DNA from: Nevskia ramosa DSM 11499
Lineage (GTDB): Bacteria; Pseudomonadota; Gammaproteobacteria; Nevskiales; Nevskiaceae
Assembly: GCF_000420645.1 (NCBI RefSeq)
Contig: NZ_ATVI01000005.1
Span: 790,357 to 854,356 of the forward strand
DNA length: 64,000 nt
Direction: 5' to 3'
In this document: in pieces, positions 1 through 12,175 of the stretch
Layout of the letters: each line of letters begins with the position of its first letter
How positions within the stretch are numbered: position 1 is the stretch's first letter
Translations under genes and position numbers: made by a program
Notes under the pieces: model-generated
Told to the model about the DNA's origin: nothing
The model's database searches: none
Seen by the model: the letters and a program-made list of their open reading frames with translations, nothing else

Positions 1-1717
1 GCGGATTGCTGCAAATCTGGGCGCCGGCGAATCGGTGATCACCGCCGATGGCGTCTGGCGCGGCCGCGCCTGGGTTCGTTATCCGAAGCTCGATCCGCAG
101 CACAGCGGCGTCATTGCCCGCGGCCTGCTGCTGAAGCAGCTCAAGGCCTCGGTCGAAGAACTGACCGTCACGGTGCGTACCGGCGAGCAGCAGCTCACCG
201 AGATGAACACCCGTCGCGTGCAGCTCGACAACGAGCGCCGCGGTGTTGCGGCAAGGCTTGATCAGACGCGCAGCCGTCACGGTCAGCGCCTGGCGCATCG
301 GCAGGCACAGGCGGTGAGGTTGGAGCAGACCGAAAGCCGCATTCGGCAGTTGTCGCAGGAATTGGAACTGCTCGGCGCCCAGCGCGAGCAGCAGTCCGAA
401 GAACTGGCCGAAGCGCGCGCCCGCCTCGGCGAGCTCGAAGACACCGCCGAGCAGTTGCGCAACGAACGCGCCGAGCGCAGCCGCGTGCTGTCCGTTAGCC
501 GCGATGCGCTGACTCAGGCACGCGCCGCCGTGCAGCAGGCATCGGTGCAGCGAGGCCAGGCGCAGATCCATCTGGCCAGCCAGAACAGCGCGCTGGCGGC
601 AGTCAATCAATCGCTGCATTCGCTGGCCGAACAGCGCGAAGCGCTCGAACAGGGGCTGAGCTCGCGGCGTGTCGCCGGCGAGGAACTCGATGCGCCGATC
701 GTCGCCAAGACCGCAGAAGTCGAAGCCTCGCGCGCCGCCGTCGGCGAAGCGCGCAGTCGCCTGCGCATCGCCCGCGACGCGCTGACCGCTGCGGAAACCC
801 TGCAGGCGGAAAACCTGCGCGCACTGCGCGCTGCCGAATCGCGCAAGGAAGCGGCGCAGGAACGCTTGCAGAACGCGCGGCTGGAATTCGAGAACCTGCG
901 TGCCCGTCGTGAAGTGGCGGAGGGCCAGTTCGCAGAAAGCGGCTTCAGCCGCGAAGAGCTGGCCGAAGACCTGATTCCGGACGCCAACGGCAATCTGCCG
1001 CTCGAACTCTGGGAAGAAAAGCTGGGTGCGATCGGCCGGCGCATCGATCGTCTCGGCGCCATCAATCTCGCCGCGATCCAGGAACTGGAAGAAGGCCGCG
1101 AGCGCGAGGCCTACATCAGCACCCAGCACGCCGATGTCAGCGATGCGCTGGCGACGCTCGAAGATGCGATGGCCCAGCTCGATCGCGAAACGACCGATCG
1201 CTTCAAGACCACGTTCGATCAGGTCAACGAGATCTTCAAGGCGCGCTTCCCGCAGTTGTTCGGCGGCGGCGAGGCTTATCTGGAGCTGACCGGTGAAGCG
1301 CCGGAAGGCGAAACCGCGACCGTGCTGAACCGTGGCGTGAAAGTCATGGCGCGGCCGCCCGGCAAACGCAATTCGACGATTCAGCTGCTCTCAGGCGGTG
1401 AAAAGGCGATGACCGCGGTGGCGCTGCTGCTGGCACTGTTCCAGCTCAACCCGGCGCCGTTCTGTCTGATGGACGAAGTCGACGCGCCGCTCGACGACGC
1501 CAATGTCGGCCGCTTCTGCGAAGTGGTGCGGGAAATGTCGCAGGGCGTTCAATTCATTATCATTACGCACAACAAAATCACGATGGAGCTGGCCGAGCAC
1601 CTTCATGGCGTGACGATGCAGGAACCGGGCGTGTCGCGCCTGGTCAGCGTCGATGTGCAGCAGGCCGTGGCATTGGCCGGCACGCCGGAAGAAGCAGCGG
1701 AAGCACCGGCCGTTTGA
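1..1717 (+). CDS. smc: SMC chromosome partition protein, C-terminal part (5' end outside window)
   Basis: This is the C-terminal part of the SMC ATPase, which with ScpA and ScpB forms the condensin that compacts and segregates the chromosome. The frame is open from base 2, so the gene begins upstream of the window. About 300 residues of heptad-rich coiled coil (Q, E, R and A rich) are followed by the ATPase head half. The ABC signature LLSGGEKA lies at about bases 1385-1408 and the Walker B/D-loop CLMDEVDAPLDD at about 1463-1498. The usual H-loop region follows (IIITHNK). The short tail after it ends at TGA. The next gene, zipA, starts 55 bp downstream, the common gammaproteobacterial order smc-zipA-ligA. 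The ScpA and ScpB partners are also in this window, 7-13 kb away. Confidence 0.97.
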   Translation, partial: RIAANLGAGESVITADGVWRGRAWVRYPKLDPQHSGVIARGLLLKQLKASVEELTVTVRTGEQQLTEMNTRRVQLDNERRGVAARLDQTRSRHGQRLAHRQAQAVRLEQTESRIRQLSQELELLGAQREQQSEELAEARARLGELEDTAEQLRNERAERSRVLSVSRDALTQARAAVQQASVQRGQAQIHLASQNSALAAVNQSLHSLAEQREALEQGLSSRRVAGEELDAPIVAKTAEVEASRAAVGEARSRLRIARDALTAAETLQAENLRALRAAESRKEAAQERLQNARLEFENLRARREVAEGQFAESGFSREELAEDLIPDANGNLPLELWEEKLGAIGRRIDRLGAINLAAIQELEEGREREAYISTQHADVSDALATLEDAMAQLDRETTDRFKTTFDQVNEIFKARFPQLFGGGEAYLELTGEAPEGETATVLNRGVKVMARPPGKRNSTIQLLSGGEKAMTAVALLLALFQLNPAPFCLMDEVDAPLDDANVGRFCEVVREMSQGVQFIIITHNKITMELAEHLHGVTMQEPGVSRLVSVDVQQAVALAGTPEEAAEAPAV

Positions 1718-1772
1718 GGCTCGGTGCGAGGTCAGCGGCCGTTGAAATGCTTCGGGGTCTAAAGGCGAAACG

Positions 1773-4625
<2,853 letters not shown>

Positions 4626-4626
<1 letters not shown>

Positions 4627-5714
4627 TGAGCCGATCGCGCAAGTTCGGTATCGGCTTGTGCGCCCTGCGGTTGTTGATGGCGGCGCTGCTGTCCTGGGCC
4701 TGTCTCGAGCACTGGCCGAGCTTGTCGGCGAATGCCGAACTCGATGCGCTGGCCGATTACGATCCGCTCGCCGGCGCGGAAACCGAACGGGCTGCCGGGC
4801 ATTTCAGCGAAGCGCTGATGATCATTGACGCGGGCCTGGAAACGAGTGACGCCGAGCAGAGGCCGGCGCTGCTCGCCGCGCAGACGCAGATCATTGCCGA
4901 GCGCGATGCCGTGCTGCGCCGTCTGACCGAAGCCGGACGCGGTGCGCTGACCGGGCAGGGGGACAGCACTGAAGCCCTCACCGGTGCGGTGGTGGCCGAT
5001 CTGCTGGTGATCGGCGATGTCCGCGATCTGCTGATCCAGGGCGCGAAGGCGCTGCGCGGGGAGGACAGCGACGAGGTGATCGTGGCGCTGTCGGCGCTCG
5101 GTCTGGCGACGACCATCGCGCCCGGTGCCGATGCCGGCGTGGCCCTGATGAAGTTCGCGCGCCGGGCCGGGGCGCTCAGCGAGACGTTCGCGAAAACCCT
5201 GCTGCGTCTGGGGCGTCGTGCTTTCGAGACTGGCAAGACCGATGAACTGCTGGCCGTGGCCGGCGATGTGTCGCGGCTATCCGAGCGGGCGCGTCCGGCA
5301 GCGGCACTGCGCATCCTGCGGCCGATCGACGATCCTCAGATGCTCAATCGCGTCGCCAATCTCGCCGAGCGTCCGGGTGGCACGCTGGCACTGTGGCTGA
5401 ATCCAGCACGATCGACGGCCTGGCTGAAGGCGAGCAGCGAAGCGGGTGATTCTGTTGGGGAACGCTGGCTGCTGAAAGCCGCACGCAAGGGTGAAGCCGG
5501 AATCGAATTCCTGGGCCGCCGTGGTGGCGATCTGCTGCGGCCGCATCCGTTGCTGGGATTGATCAAAGCCTTCTGGAGCGGCCATCTGCCAGCCTTGCTG
5601 ACGAACCTGCTCGATGAGCAAGCTGCGCTGCTGACCGGCGCCGTGCTGGCCTGGCTGCTGTTCGAATGTCTACGTCTGGGCTGGCTGCTGCGCCGTCCAG
5701 CGCAAGAGACTTAG
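4626..5714 (+). CDS. Unknown helical protein with N- and C-terminal membrane segments
   Basis: Not recognised. The 362-residue product reads from a GTG that shares one base with the ligA stop (TAGTG), so it probably depends on ligA translation. Residues about 8-28 are hydrophobic (LCALRLLMAALLSWACLEHW) and could be a signal anchor. Residues about 330-352 form a second membrane segment (LLTGAVLAWLLFECLRLGWLL). The roughly 300 residues between are Ala/Leu-rich, helical-looking and acidic, and contain no cysteine. They hold repeated LLxxGxxALRG-like segments but no catalytic motif I can name. A protein with a large periplasmic helical domain held between two anchors is one reading. Its TAG stop overlaps the stop of the convergent bolA gene. 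Confidence 0.75.
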
Positions 5715-5983
5715 CTGCCGACTTCCTCGGGCGCCTTGGCGACGATCGACAGCGCGTGGATGTCGCCCTTCATCTGGTCGGCGAGCGCTTCATAGACCAT
5801 CCGGTGCCGGCCGATCAGCGAGCGGCCGGAGAACTTCGCCGAGACGATGAACACCCGGTAATGTCCGCCGCCCTTGGCGCCGACATGACCCGCGTGGCGA
5901 TGGCTGTCGTCCTCGATCTCCAGCTGCGAGGGCGCCAGCGCGGCATCGAGCGTCTTGCGGATGTTTTCAACGCGCAGGGGCAT
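5711..5983 (-). CDS. bolA: BolA family protein
   Basis: BolA-type proteins are small regulators that bind monothiol glutaredoxins and 2Fe-2S clusters and affect morphology and stress responses. The 90-residue product has the family core: ENIRKTLDAAL at the N-terminus, SHRHAGH, the GGHYRVFIVSAKFSGRSLIGRHRMVYEAL signature (the motif with the invariant histidine is at about 58-60), and a final HALSIVAKAP strand. It starts 17 bp inside the 3' end of yciB on the same strand, so the two are co-transcribed. BolA is often found next to septation protein A in gammaproteobacteria. The stop codon overlaps the convergent stop codon of the unknown gene before it. Confidence 0.93.
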   Translation of the reverse strand: MPLRVENIRKTLDAALAPSQLEIEDDSHRHAGHVGAKGGGHYRVFIVSAKFSGRSLIGRHRMVYEALADQMKGDIHALSIVAKAPEEVGS

Positions 5984-6512
5984 CGGGATCGACCATGTAC
6001 CGGGACAGGAACGGAATGTGGGCGAGCATGAACACCAACATCAGCCCGGTGAAGCCGAACACCTTGACCTTCACCCAGACCGCTTCGCTGAAGTTCATCG
6101 CCACGTAGATGTTGAGCACCGCGCAGAACATAAAGAACAGTGCCCAGGCCAGATTGAGCTTGCGCCACAGCGCGCCGGGCAGCACCAGGTTCTTCTGCGG
6201 GATGCGCTGCATCAGGACCTTGTCGCCGATCACGTGGCTGCCGAGCAGGGCCAGCGCGAAGGCGCCGTAGATCGCCGTCGGCTTGAACAGGATGAATTTC
6301 GGATCCCGGAACCACAGCGTCAGGCCGCCGAGCACCGCGGCGACCAGCGCCGTGGCCAGCTGCAGCTTCGGCACCTTCTTCGTGCGCAGCCAGGTCACTG
6401 CCACCATCACCAGCAGAGCCACGATCAGCACCGCGGTGGCCGTGAACAGGTCGTAGAGCTTGTAAGCCACGAAGAACAGGATCGCGGGAATCAGGTCGAG
6501 CACAGCATTCAT
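5967..6512 (-). CDS. yciB: YciB/IspZ inner-membrane septation protein A
   Basis: YciB is a polytopic inner-membrane protein linked to septation and envelope integrity. The product of 181 residues starts at MNAVLDLIPAILFFVAY, the usual start of the family. An in-frame Met seven codons upstream is possible, but it adds residues the family lacks. Five hydrophobic segments are visible, and the motifs WLRTKKVP, FRDPKFILFKPT and WRKLNLAWALFF are typical. The gene leads a two-gene unit with bolA. A perfect TATAAT on this strand lies 73 bp upstream. Confidence 0.95.
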   Translation of the reverse strand: MNAVLDLIPAILFFVAYKLYDLFTATAVLIVALLVMVAVTWLRTKKVPKLQLATALVAAVLGGLTLWFRDPKFILFKPTAIYGAFALALLGSHVIGDKVLMQRIPQKNLVLPGALWRKLNLAWALFFMFCAVLNIYVAMNFSEAVWVKVKVFGFTGLMLVFMLAHIPFLSRYMVDPDAPAR

Positions 6513-6584
6513 GTCAGCGGCAGGTTCCTGCATCGAATCGGTAGCGGCCTGCGGATGGTCGATCCCCGGGCCTCGGATGGCCGG

Positions 6585-6590
6585 ATTATA
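6585..6590 (-). promoter_or_regulatory. Predicted -10 box for yciB-bolA
   Basis: Read on the minus strand these bases are TATAAT, the consensus sigma70 -10 hexamer. It lies in the 155-bp divergent region between yciB (minus) and the YciO-like gene (plus), 73 bp before the yciB ATG. I see no good TTGACA at 16-18 bp spacing, so this is a motif-based prediction only. Confidence 0.4.
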
Positions 6591-6667
6591 GCCACGGCGC
6601 TCTTCGCATCATGGGGACTGATTGCTGCAGTCAACGATCCGCCATCCGGGCATGGGACAATGACCGC

Positions 6668-7303
6668 ATGGCTTCCGAATGGCTTGAACTACATCCGATC
6701 GATCCTCAGCGCCGCTGGCTGCAGCGGGCGGCGGATCGTGTCCGTCAGGGCGCGGTGATCGCCTATCCAACCGACTCCTGCTACGCGTTCGGCTGCCGCC
6801 TGGGCGACAAGGATGCTGCGGAACGCATCCGCGGCCTGCGCGAATTCGATCGCCAGCATCAGTTCACCCTGGTCTGCCGCGATCTGTCCGAGATCGCCAC
6901 TTACGCCAAGGTCGACAACTGGCAGTACCGGTTGTTGAAGCAGCTGACGCCGGGCCCGTACACCTTCGTGCTTGAAGCGACCAAGGAGCTGCCGCGCCGG
7001 GTGATGCACGAGAAGCGCAAGACCATCGGCATCCGCATTCCGGAGCACAAGGTCACCCAGGCGCTGCTGGAACTGCTCGGCGAGCCGATCCTGAGCTGCA
7101 CCTTGCAATGGCCGGACGCCGAACAGCCGCTCGACGATCTCGACGACGACCGCGCGCGGCTGGAGCGCTCGGTGGATCTGGTGCTCGATGCCGGTACCTG
7201 CGGTGTCACCCCGACCACGGTGATCGATCTCACCGGCGAAGCGCCGCTGCTGATCCGCCAGGGGCGTGGCGATGTATCGACGCTGGGCCTGGCAGAAAGC
7301 TGA
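6668..7303 (+). CDS. YciO/Sua5/YrdC family protein (threonylcarbamoyl-AMP synthase fold)
   Basis: The Sua5/YrdC fold makes threonylcarbamoyl-AMP for the t6A modification of tRNA. YciO members are close paralogues whose exact role is less certain. The 211-residue product has the core motifs: AVIAYPTDSCYAFGC (about residues 24-38), the FTLVCRDLSEIA segment, LTPGPYTFVLEA, GIRIPEH and SCTLQWP. It ends with VDLVLDAGTCGVTPTTVIDLT and the QGRGD motif near the C-terminus. I chose ATG 6668 because it gives the family N-terminus (MASEWLELHP) and the upstream frame looks non-coding. The context, next to yciB and trpS, is common for the YciO branch. Confidence 0.9.
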   Translation: MASEWLELHPIDPQRRWLQRAADRVRQGAVIAYPTDSCYAFGCRLGDKDAAERIRGLREFDRQHQFTLVCRDLSEIATYAKVDNWQYRLLKQLTPGPYTFVLEATKELPRRVMHEKRKTIGIRIPEHKVTQALLELLGEPILSCTLQWPDAEQPLDDLDDDRARLERSVDLVLDAGTCGVTPTTVIDLTGEAPLLIRQGRGDVSTLGLAES

Positions 7304-7330
7304 GCGGGCAGGTGGCGTGCGTGGCACCGG

Positions 7331-7336
7331 TATAAT
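7331..7336 (+). promoter_or_regulatory. TATAAT 7 nt before the start codon: possible leaderless promoter
   Basis: A perfect TATAAT sits so that the expected transcription start, about 7 nt downstream, falls on the A of the ATG at 7343. No Shine-Dalgarno sequence is evident between them (CGGCCG). No clear -35 box is visible. The prediction is a leaderless transcript of the next gene. Confidence 0.35.
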
Positions 7337-7342
7337 CGGCCG

Positions 7343-8011
7343 ATGGAATCCCTGACCCTTTTTCAGCGACTGGCTGTGTCGCTGCTGCCGCTAGTGCTCG
7401 CGCTCACCGTTCGCGAAATCGTCCGTGGCCGCATGGCTCTGGCGCTTGGCGACAACACCGCGAAGCAACAAGGCCGCATGAGCCTCAATCCGCTCGCTCA
7501 TGTCGACCCGATCGGCACCCTGCTGCTGCCCGGTGTGTTCATCGCGCTGAGCAGCGCCGGCCTCGGCGGTCTGCTGATCGGCTGGGCCAAGTTCATCCCC
7601 ATTTCCGAGCGCAATTTCCGCAATCCGCGCAGCGGTGCGGTCAAGGTGGCTGCAGCCGGTCTGCTGTCGAATCTGGTGATGGCCGTGCTCTGGGCGGTGG
7701 TGTTGAAGATTTCCGTCGGCATGCCGGGCTCAAGCGAAGGCGTGTGGCTCGGCATCGGCACCATGGCCAATCTCGGCATCATGTTCAACGTCAGCTTCTT
7801 CGTGCTCAACCTGCTGCCGCTGCCGCCGTTCGATGTCGGCCGCATGCTGCTGGTGACCCTGCCACCGAAGCAGTCGATCGCGCTGGAGAAGCTTCAGCCG
7901 TACACCTTCCTGATCATCCTGGCGCTGGCCGTGCTCGGCGTGCTGGGGGTGATCATCGCGCCGATCTTCCGGCTGGTGATCGCGCTGATCCTGCTGATCG
8001 TCGGCCTGTAA
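7343..8011 (+). CDS. Site-2 protease (M50) family protein with a lost HExxH zinc motif
   Basis: This is a polytopic membrane protein of the M50/YwhC-like group often found beside trpS and scpA. The 222-residue product keeps the family scaffold: LGDNTAKQQGRMSLNPLAHVDPIGTLLLPG, GWAKFIPI, NFRNPRSGAVKVAAAG, and the late NLLPLPPFDVGRML motif with the third-ligand aspartate at D164. The catalytic HExxH that should sit before GDNTA reads R24-E25-I-V-R28. Both zinc-binding histidines are therefore arginine, while the glutamate stays. The glycine after D164 is valine. Peptide hydrolysis by the known mechanism looks impossible, so it is probably a pseudoenzyme that binds membrane partners. It lies 28 bp before trpS and is probably co-transcribed with it. 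Confidence 0.88.
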   Translation: MESLTLFQRLAVSLLPLVLALTVREIVRGRMALALGDNTAKQQGRMSLNPLAHVDPIGTLLLPGVFIALSSAGLGGLLIGWAKFIPISERNFRNPRSGAVKVAAAGLLSNLVMAVLWAVVLKISVGMPGSSEGVWLGIGTMANLGIMFNVSFFVLNLLPLPPFDVGRMLLVTLPPKQSIALEKLQPYTFLIILALAVLGVLGVIIAPIFRLVIALILLIVGL

Positions 8012-8038
8012 CTCGCCGCACCACCTCGCTCGTTTCCG

Positions 8039-9055
8039 ATGACTTCCAACGCACGCCCCACCGTTCTGTCCGGCATCCAGCCGTCCGGCCGCCTCACGCT
8101 CGGCAACTATCTGGGCGCGATCAAGAACTGGCTGCCGCTGTCGAAGGACTACGACTGCCACTACATGCTGGTGGATCTGCACGCGATCACCGTGCGCCAG
8201 GATCCGGCCACCCTCCGCGAGCGCTGCTACGAGTTCCTGGCGCTGTACATCGCCTGCGGGCTCGATCCGAAAGACAACGTGCTGTTCGTGCAGAGCCACG
8301 TGCCGGCGCATTCGCAGCTCGGCTGGATCCTGAACTGCTACACGCAGTTCGGCGAGCTCGGGCGGATGACCCAGTTCAAGGACAAGAGCGCCAAGCATGC
8401 CGACAACATCAACGCCGGCCTGTTCGGCTATCCGGTGCTGATGGCGGCGGACATCCTGCTTTATGACGCGGCGCAAGTGCCGGTCGGCGACGATCAGAAG
8501 CAGCACCTGGAACTGACGCGCGACATCGCCAATCGCTTCAACAACATCTACGCCAATATCGACAAACCGGTCTTCACCGTGCCGGAGCCGATGATCCCGC
8601 CGGTCGGCGCGCGAATCATGGGTCTGCAGGATCCGACCGGAAAGATGTCGAAGTCCGACGACGCCGAAACCAACGCGTTGTACCTGCTCGACTCGCCGGA
8701 CGTGATCGTCCGCAAGATCAAGCGTGCGGTCACCGACATGGATGGCGTCGTCCGCTTCGACATCGCCGCGAAGCCTGGCGTGTCGAATCTGCTGTCGATT
8801 CTTGCAGCGACCACCGGCAAGACCGTGACCGCGCTTGAAGCGGAATTCGAAGGCAAGCAATACGGTGCGTTCAAGGGCGCGGTAGCCGATGCGGTCGTCG
8901 AATGCCTGAAGCCGGTCCAGGCGAAATACGCCGAACTGCGCGAAGACCGTGATGGCCTGCGTGCGGTACTGAAGGACGGCGCCGAACGCGCCAGCGCCCG
9001 CGCCAATGCCACCCTGAAGCGCGTGCACGATGTGCTTGGCCTGATCCCGGCGTGA
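8039..9055 (+). CDS. trpS: Tryptophanyl-tRNA synthetase
   Basis: TrpS charges tRNA-Trp with tryptophan in the cytosol. The 338-residue class I synthetase has the HIGH-type motif as [14 protein letters not shown] at about residues 15-28 and KMSKS at residues 202-206. It also has the [16 protein letters not shown] motif and the [13 protein letters not shown] loop typical of bacterial TrpS. Length and start are normal. The stop codon overlaps the GTG start of scpA by 4 bp, so the two are translationally coupled. Confidence 0.98.
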   Translation: MTSNARPTVLSGIQPSGRLTLGNYLGAIKNWLPLSKDYDCHYMLVDLHAITVRQDPATLRERCYEFLALYIACGLDPKDNVLFVQSHVPAHSQLGWILNCYTQFGELGRMTQFKDKSAKHADNINAGLFGYPVLMAADILLYDAAQVPVGDDQKQHLELTRDIANRFNNIYANIDKPVFTVPEPMIPPVGARIMGLQDPTGKMSKSDDAETNALYLLDSPDVIVRKIKRAVTDMDGVVRFDIAAKPGVSNLLSILAATTGKTVTALEAEFEGKQYGAFKGAVADAVVECLKPVQAKYAELREDRDGLRAVLKDGAERASARANATLKRVHDVLGLIPA

Positions 9056-9906
9056 GCGGAGAGGAAGCCACCGAGCCTGCCGTCGACGCAGCGGTTCCGG
9101 CCGCCGAGGCGCGCGGCCCGCTGGTCAATGGCGAGCGGATGGCGCAGATGCCGAGCGATCTGTACATCCCGCCGGATGCGCTGGAAGTCTTTCTCGAAAC
9201 CTTCGAAGGTCCGCTCGATCTGCTGCTATACCTGATCCGCAAGCAGAACCTGGACATCCTCGATATCCCGGTGCTGAAGATCACCCAGCAGTACATGGAA
9301 TACATCCGCCTGATGCGCGAGCTGCGCCTGGAACTGGCGGCCGAGTATCTGGTGATGGCCGCCTGGCTGGCCGAGATCAAGTCGCGCATCCTGCTGCCCA
9401 AGCCGCCCGCGCATGACGATGAAACCGGTGGCGATCCGCGCATGGAACTGGTGCGCCGCCTGCAGGAATACGAGCGCTTCAAGACTGCCGCCGAAGCGCT
9501 GGACGCACTGCCGAGAGTCGGCCGCGAGATCGCCGTGGTGCAGGCGCGGCCGGACAAGGTCGACGTCGTCGTGCTGCCACCGGCGCCGGGTCTGCGCGAG
9601 CTGATGCTGGCGTTCCGCGAAGTGCTGCTGCGAGCCGAGCTGTTCACCCGCCACACCATCGCTCGCGAGCCGCTGAGCGTCCGCGAGCGGATGAGCCATG
9701 TGCTTGATTGCGTGCGCAACGGCCCGATCCGCTTCGTCGATCTGGTCGATCCGGCGGAGGGGCGGGCAGGGGTGGTCGTCTGCCTGCTGGCGATCCTGGA
9801 ACTGGCGAAGTCGTCGATGCTGGAGATCACCCAGTCCGGCCCGTTCGCGCTGGTGACCATCGCCGCGGCCGGCGCGGGTGAAGCGGCGCTGGCCGAGGAC
9901 GCATGA
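9052..9906 (+). CDS. scpA: Segregation and condensation protein A
   Basis: ScpA is the kleisin subunit that bridges the SMC heads. The 284-residue product begins at GTG 9052, inside the trpS stop. The first 45 residues are low complexity. The ScpA domain then begins with [29 protein letters not shown], the clearest family signature, followed by [24 protein letters not shown]-terminal winged helix ([20 protein letters not shown]) binds the other SMC head. The stop overlaps the next gene by 4 bp. In related bacteria scpB usually follows directly; here an ABC exporter pair comes first. Confidence 0.96.
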   Translation: MSGEEATEPAVDAAVPAAEARGPLVNGERMAQMPSDLYIPPDALEVFLETFEGPLDLLLYLIRKQNLDILDIPVLKITQQYMEYIRLMRELRLELAAEYLVMAAWLAEIKSRILLPKPPAHDDETGGDPRMELVRRLQEYERFKTAAEALDALPRVGREIAVVQARPDKVDVVVLPPAPGLRELMLAFREVLLRAELFTRHTIAREPLSVRERMSHVLDCVRNGPIRFVDLVDPAEGRAGVVVCLLAILELAKSSMLEITQSGPFALVTIAAAGAGEAALAEDA

Positions 9907-10649
9907 GCGCCGCATCAGCACTGCAACTCGAAAACGTCGCCAAGGGTTTCGGCAGCAAGGCCGCCGTTGCCGGCCTGAACCTGCGGCTCGAAGCGGGACA
10001 GTTCTACGCGCTGCTCGGTGCCAACGGCGCCGGCAAGACCACCACGCTGCGGATGATCGCTGGCCTGCTGCAGCCGGACGCCGGCAGCATCCGCGTGTTC
10101 GGCCATGATCTGGCCCGCGAGCCGATGGCCGCCAAGCAGCAGCTGGCCTTCCTGCCCGATGAGCCGATGCTCTACGGCAAGCTGCGCTGCACGGAGTATC
10201 TGGAGTTCGTCGCCGGCCTCTGGGGCGTCGATGGCCGGACCGCCGAGCGCAAGGGCGAAGACCTGCTGCGCTGGCTCGATCTCTGGGATGCGCGCGCCAA
10301 CTACTGCGAAAACCTGTCGCGCGGCATGCAGCAGAAGCTGACCCTGGCCGGCGCGCTGATCCACGAGCCGAAGCTGCTGATTCTCGACGAGCCGCTGACC
10401 GGCCTCGATGCCGCCGCCGCGCGCAAGGTCAAGGACTTCCTCGCCGGCCTGGTGCGCGATGGCCTGACCGTGCTGTTCACCACCCACATCCTCGAAGTGG
10501 CCGAACGCATGGCCTCGCGCATCGGCCTGATCCGCGCCGGCCAGCTGATTGCCGAAGGCACGCTGGACGAACTGCGCCAGCAGTACGGCAACGTTCACGA
10601 CACGCTCGAAGACCTGTTCCTGTCGGCGACTGGCCCAGAGGCGATATGA
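9903..10649 (+). CDS. ABC-2 type transporter ATP-binding protein
   Basis: The 248-residue ATPase energises the exporter whose permease follows. Walker A (GANGAGKTTTL) lies at about residues 39-49. The signature LSRGMQQKLTLAGAL is near 138-152, Walker B LLILDEPLTGLD near 158-169, and the H-loop LFTTHI near 195. The start overlaps the scpA stop (ATGA), and its own stop overlaps the permease start (ATGAGG). The unit trpS-scpA-ATPase-permease is therefore tightly coupled. Substrate is unknown; the subclass resembles ABC-2 exporters of the CcmA/NatA type. Confidence 0.93.
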   Translation: MSAASALQLENVAKGFGSKAAVAGLNLRLEAGQFYALLGANGAGKTTTLRMIAGLLQPDAGSIRVFGHDLAREPMAAKQQLAFLPDEPMLYGKLRCTEYLEFVAGLWGVDGRTAERKGEDLLRWLDLWDARANYCENLSRGMQQKLTLAGALIHEPKLLILDEPLTGLDAAAARKVKDFLAGLVRDGLTVLFTTHILEVAERMASRIGLIRAGQLIAEGTLDELRQQYGNVHDTLEDLFLSATGPEAI

Positions 10650-12175
10650 GGTTTGCGGCCGGCGGTCTGCCGTGGCTGGTCTGGCAGGATCTGCGCCTCG
10701 CCTTTCGCGGCATGAGCCTGGGCCGTCGGCGCCTCTGGCCTTATTTGCTCTACGGCGGCTTCCTGATCGGCCTGCACGCCGTGGCCGGGCTGGTGCTGTA
10801 CGCGATGCTCACGGCGCCGACCAGCTTGAGCACCGAGCGGGCGCTGCAGTTCTCCGGCGTGATGCTGCTGTCGCTGGAGTTCTTCATGCTGATGGCCGCG
10901 ATGATCGGCAGCTTCCGCCTGATCCTCGCCGGCCGCGAGCTGAGCCTGCATCTGTCCAGCCCGCTGCCGTTCGAGCGGGTGCTGTGGATGCGGGTGGTAT
11001 CGCTGATTGCCGGCACCTGGGCGATCTCGATCCTGCTGGTGACGCCGGTCGCCAACATGGGCGCGCTGCTCGGCGAGCCGCTGTTCCTGCTCGCCTATCC
11101 GGTCACCGTGATGATGGCGATGGTGACCCTGGCGCTGGCGCTGTTCATCATCGGGCTGGCGGTGCGGCTGTTCGGCGTCGTCCGGGCGAGGCGAGTGCTG
11201 CAGGTGGTGCAGGCACTGGTGCCGCTGGGCTTCGTCGCGGTCAGCCTGCTGTCGCGCGATCCGCAAGCGAAGTCCAGCGATGGCGGCCAAGGCATCGCCA
11301 ACAGCGGTCTCGCGGCGCATGCCCATCTGGTGCGGCTGCCGGCGCTGGCGATGACCGGCGATCTCACCGCCTTGATGGGCATGAGCCTGCTCGCCGGCCT
11401 GAGTCTGGTACTCGCGACCCGTTATGCCGCGCCGGCGATCCTGCAGGCCGTGCAATCACCGGACAACGCGCCGCCGCGCCAGCGCCGTCAGCAGGCAAGC
11501 GGCGAGACCATGCCGCGCTTCCGTCCCGGTCTGCTGAGAGTAGTGATGCTCAAGGAATGGCGGACCATCGTTCGCGACCCACGGCTGGCGATCGCGCTGC
11601 TCGCGCAGCCGATGCTGATCGTCGCGTTCTTCTACGGCAATCTGTTCAAGGGCCAGTACCAGCTCGCCGCGGCTGTCGCCGCCACTACCTTCTTCGCCGG
11701 CCAGCTCAGCCAGTACATCTCGAACCTGATGATCAGCGCCGAGGAAGCCCCGGCGCTGCTCGGTGCTTCACCTCGCTCCCGGGGCCAGCTGATCGCCTAC
11801 AAGTGCATTGCCGCACTTGCCCCGGTGTTGCTGCTGATGCTGCTGGCCTCGCTCTGGGCGATGGCGCAGAACCTGTGGATGGGCATCGTCTGCCTGCTGT
11901 GCAGTTTCGGCGCTGGCTTCTGTGCCTGCGCGGTGGAAGTGGCAAGGCCGTATCCATCGCCGCGGCGCTCGTTCGTGCAGGTTTCGGCGGCGCGCCGCTC
12001 GCGCGATCCGCTCGATATCGTCAGCGTCCTGGCCATGCAATTCGGCTGGACGGCCGCCGCCTGGTTTCTCGCCAACGGCAATCTCTGGGGCGCCGGCATC
12101 GTGCTGCTGGTGCTGCTGGTGCCGTTCTTCGAATGGTGGCGCGACGCCAATCGGCAGAATTTGCTGGGATACTAG
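10646..12175 (+). CDS. ABC-2 type transporter permease
   Basis: The 509-residue integral membrane protein has about 10-12 hydrophobic segments in two halves. The halves are separated by a basic cytoplasmic region at about residues 270-300 (PPRQRRQQASGE). Each half starts with a short amphipathic stretch (LPWLVWQDLRLAFRG; LRVVMLKEWRTIVRDPRLAIAL), the pattern of duplicated ABC-2 permeases. It is coupled to the ATPase by a 4-bp overlap. Its TAG stop ends at 12175, the first base of a structured repeat, so the repeat is the 3' end of this transcript. Cargo cannot be told from the sequence. Confidence 0.88.
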   Translation: MRFAAGGLPWLVWQDLRLAFRGMSLGRRRLWPYLLYGGFLIGLHAVAGLVLYAMLTAPTSLSTERALQFSGVMLLSLEFFMLMAAMIGSFRLILAGRELSLHLSSPLPFERVLWMRVVSLIAGTWAISILLVTPVANMGALLGEPLFLLAYPVTVMMAMVTLALALFIIGLAVRLFGVVRARRVLQVVQALVPLGFVAVSLLSRDPQAKSSDGGQGIANSGLAAHAHLVRLPALAMTGDLTALMGMSLLAGLSLVLATRYAAPAILQAVQSPDNAPPRQRRQQASGETMPRFRPGLLRVVMLKEWRTIVRDPRLAIALLAQPMLIVAFFYGNLFKGQYQLAAAVAATTFFAGQLSQYISNLMISAEEAPALLGASPRSRGQLIAYKCIAALAPVLLLMLLASLWAMAQNLWMGIVCLLCSFGAGFCACAVEVARPYPSPRRSFVQVSAARRSRDPLDIVSVLAMQFGWTAAAWFLANGNLWGAGIVLLVLLVPFFEWWRDANRQNLLGY

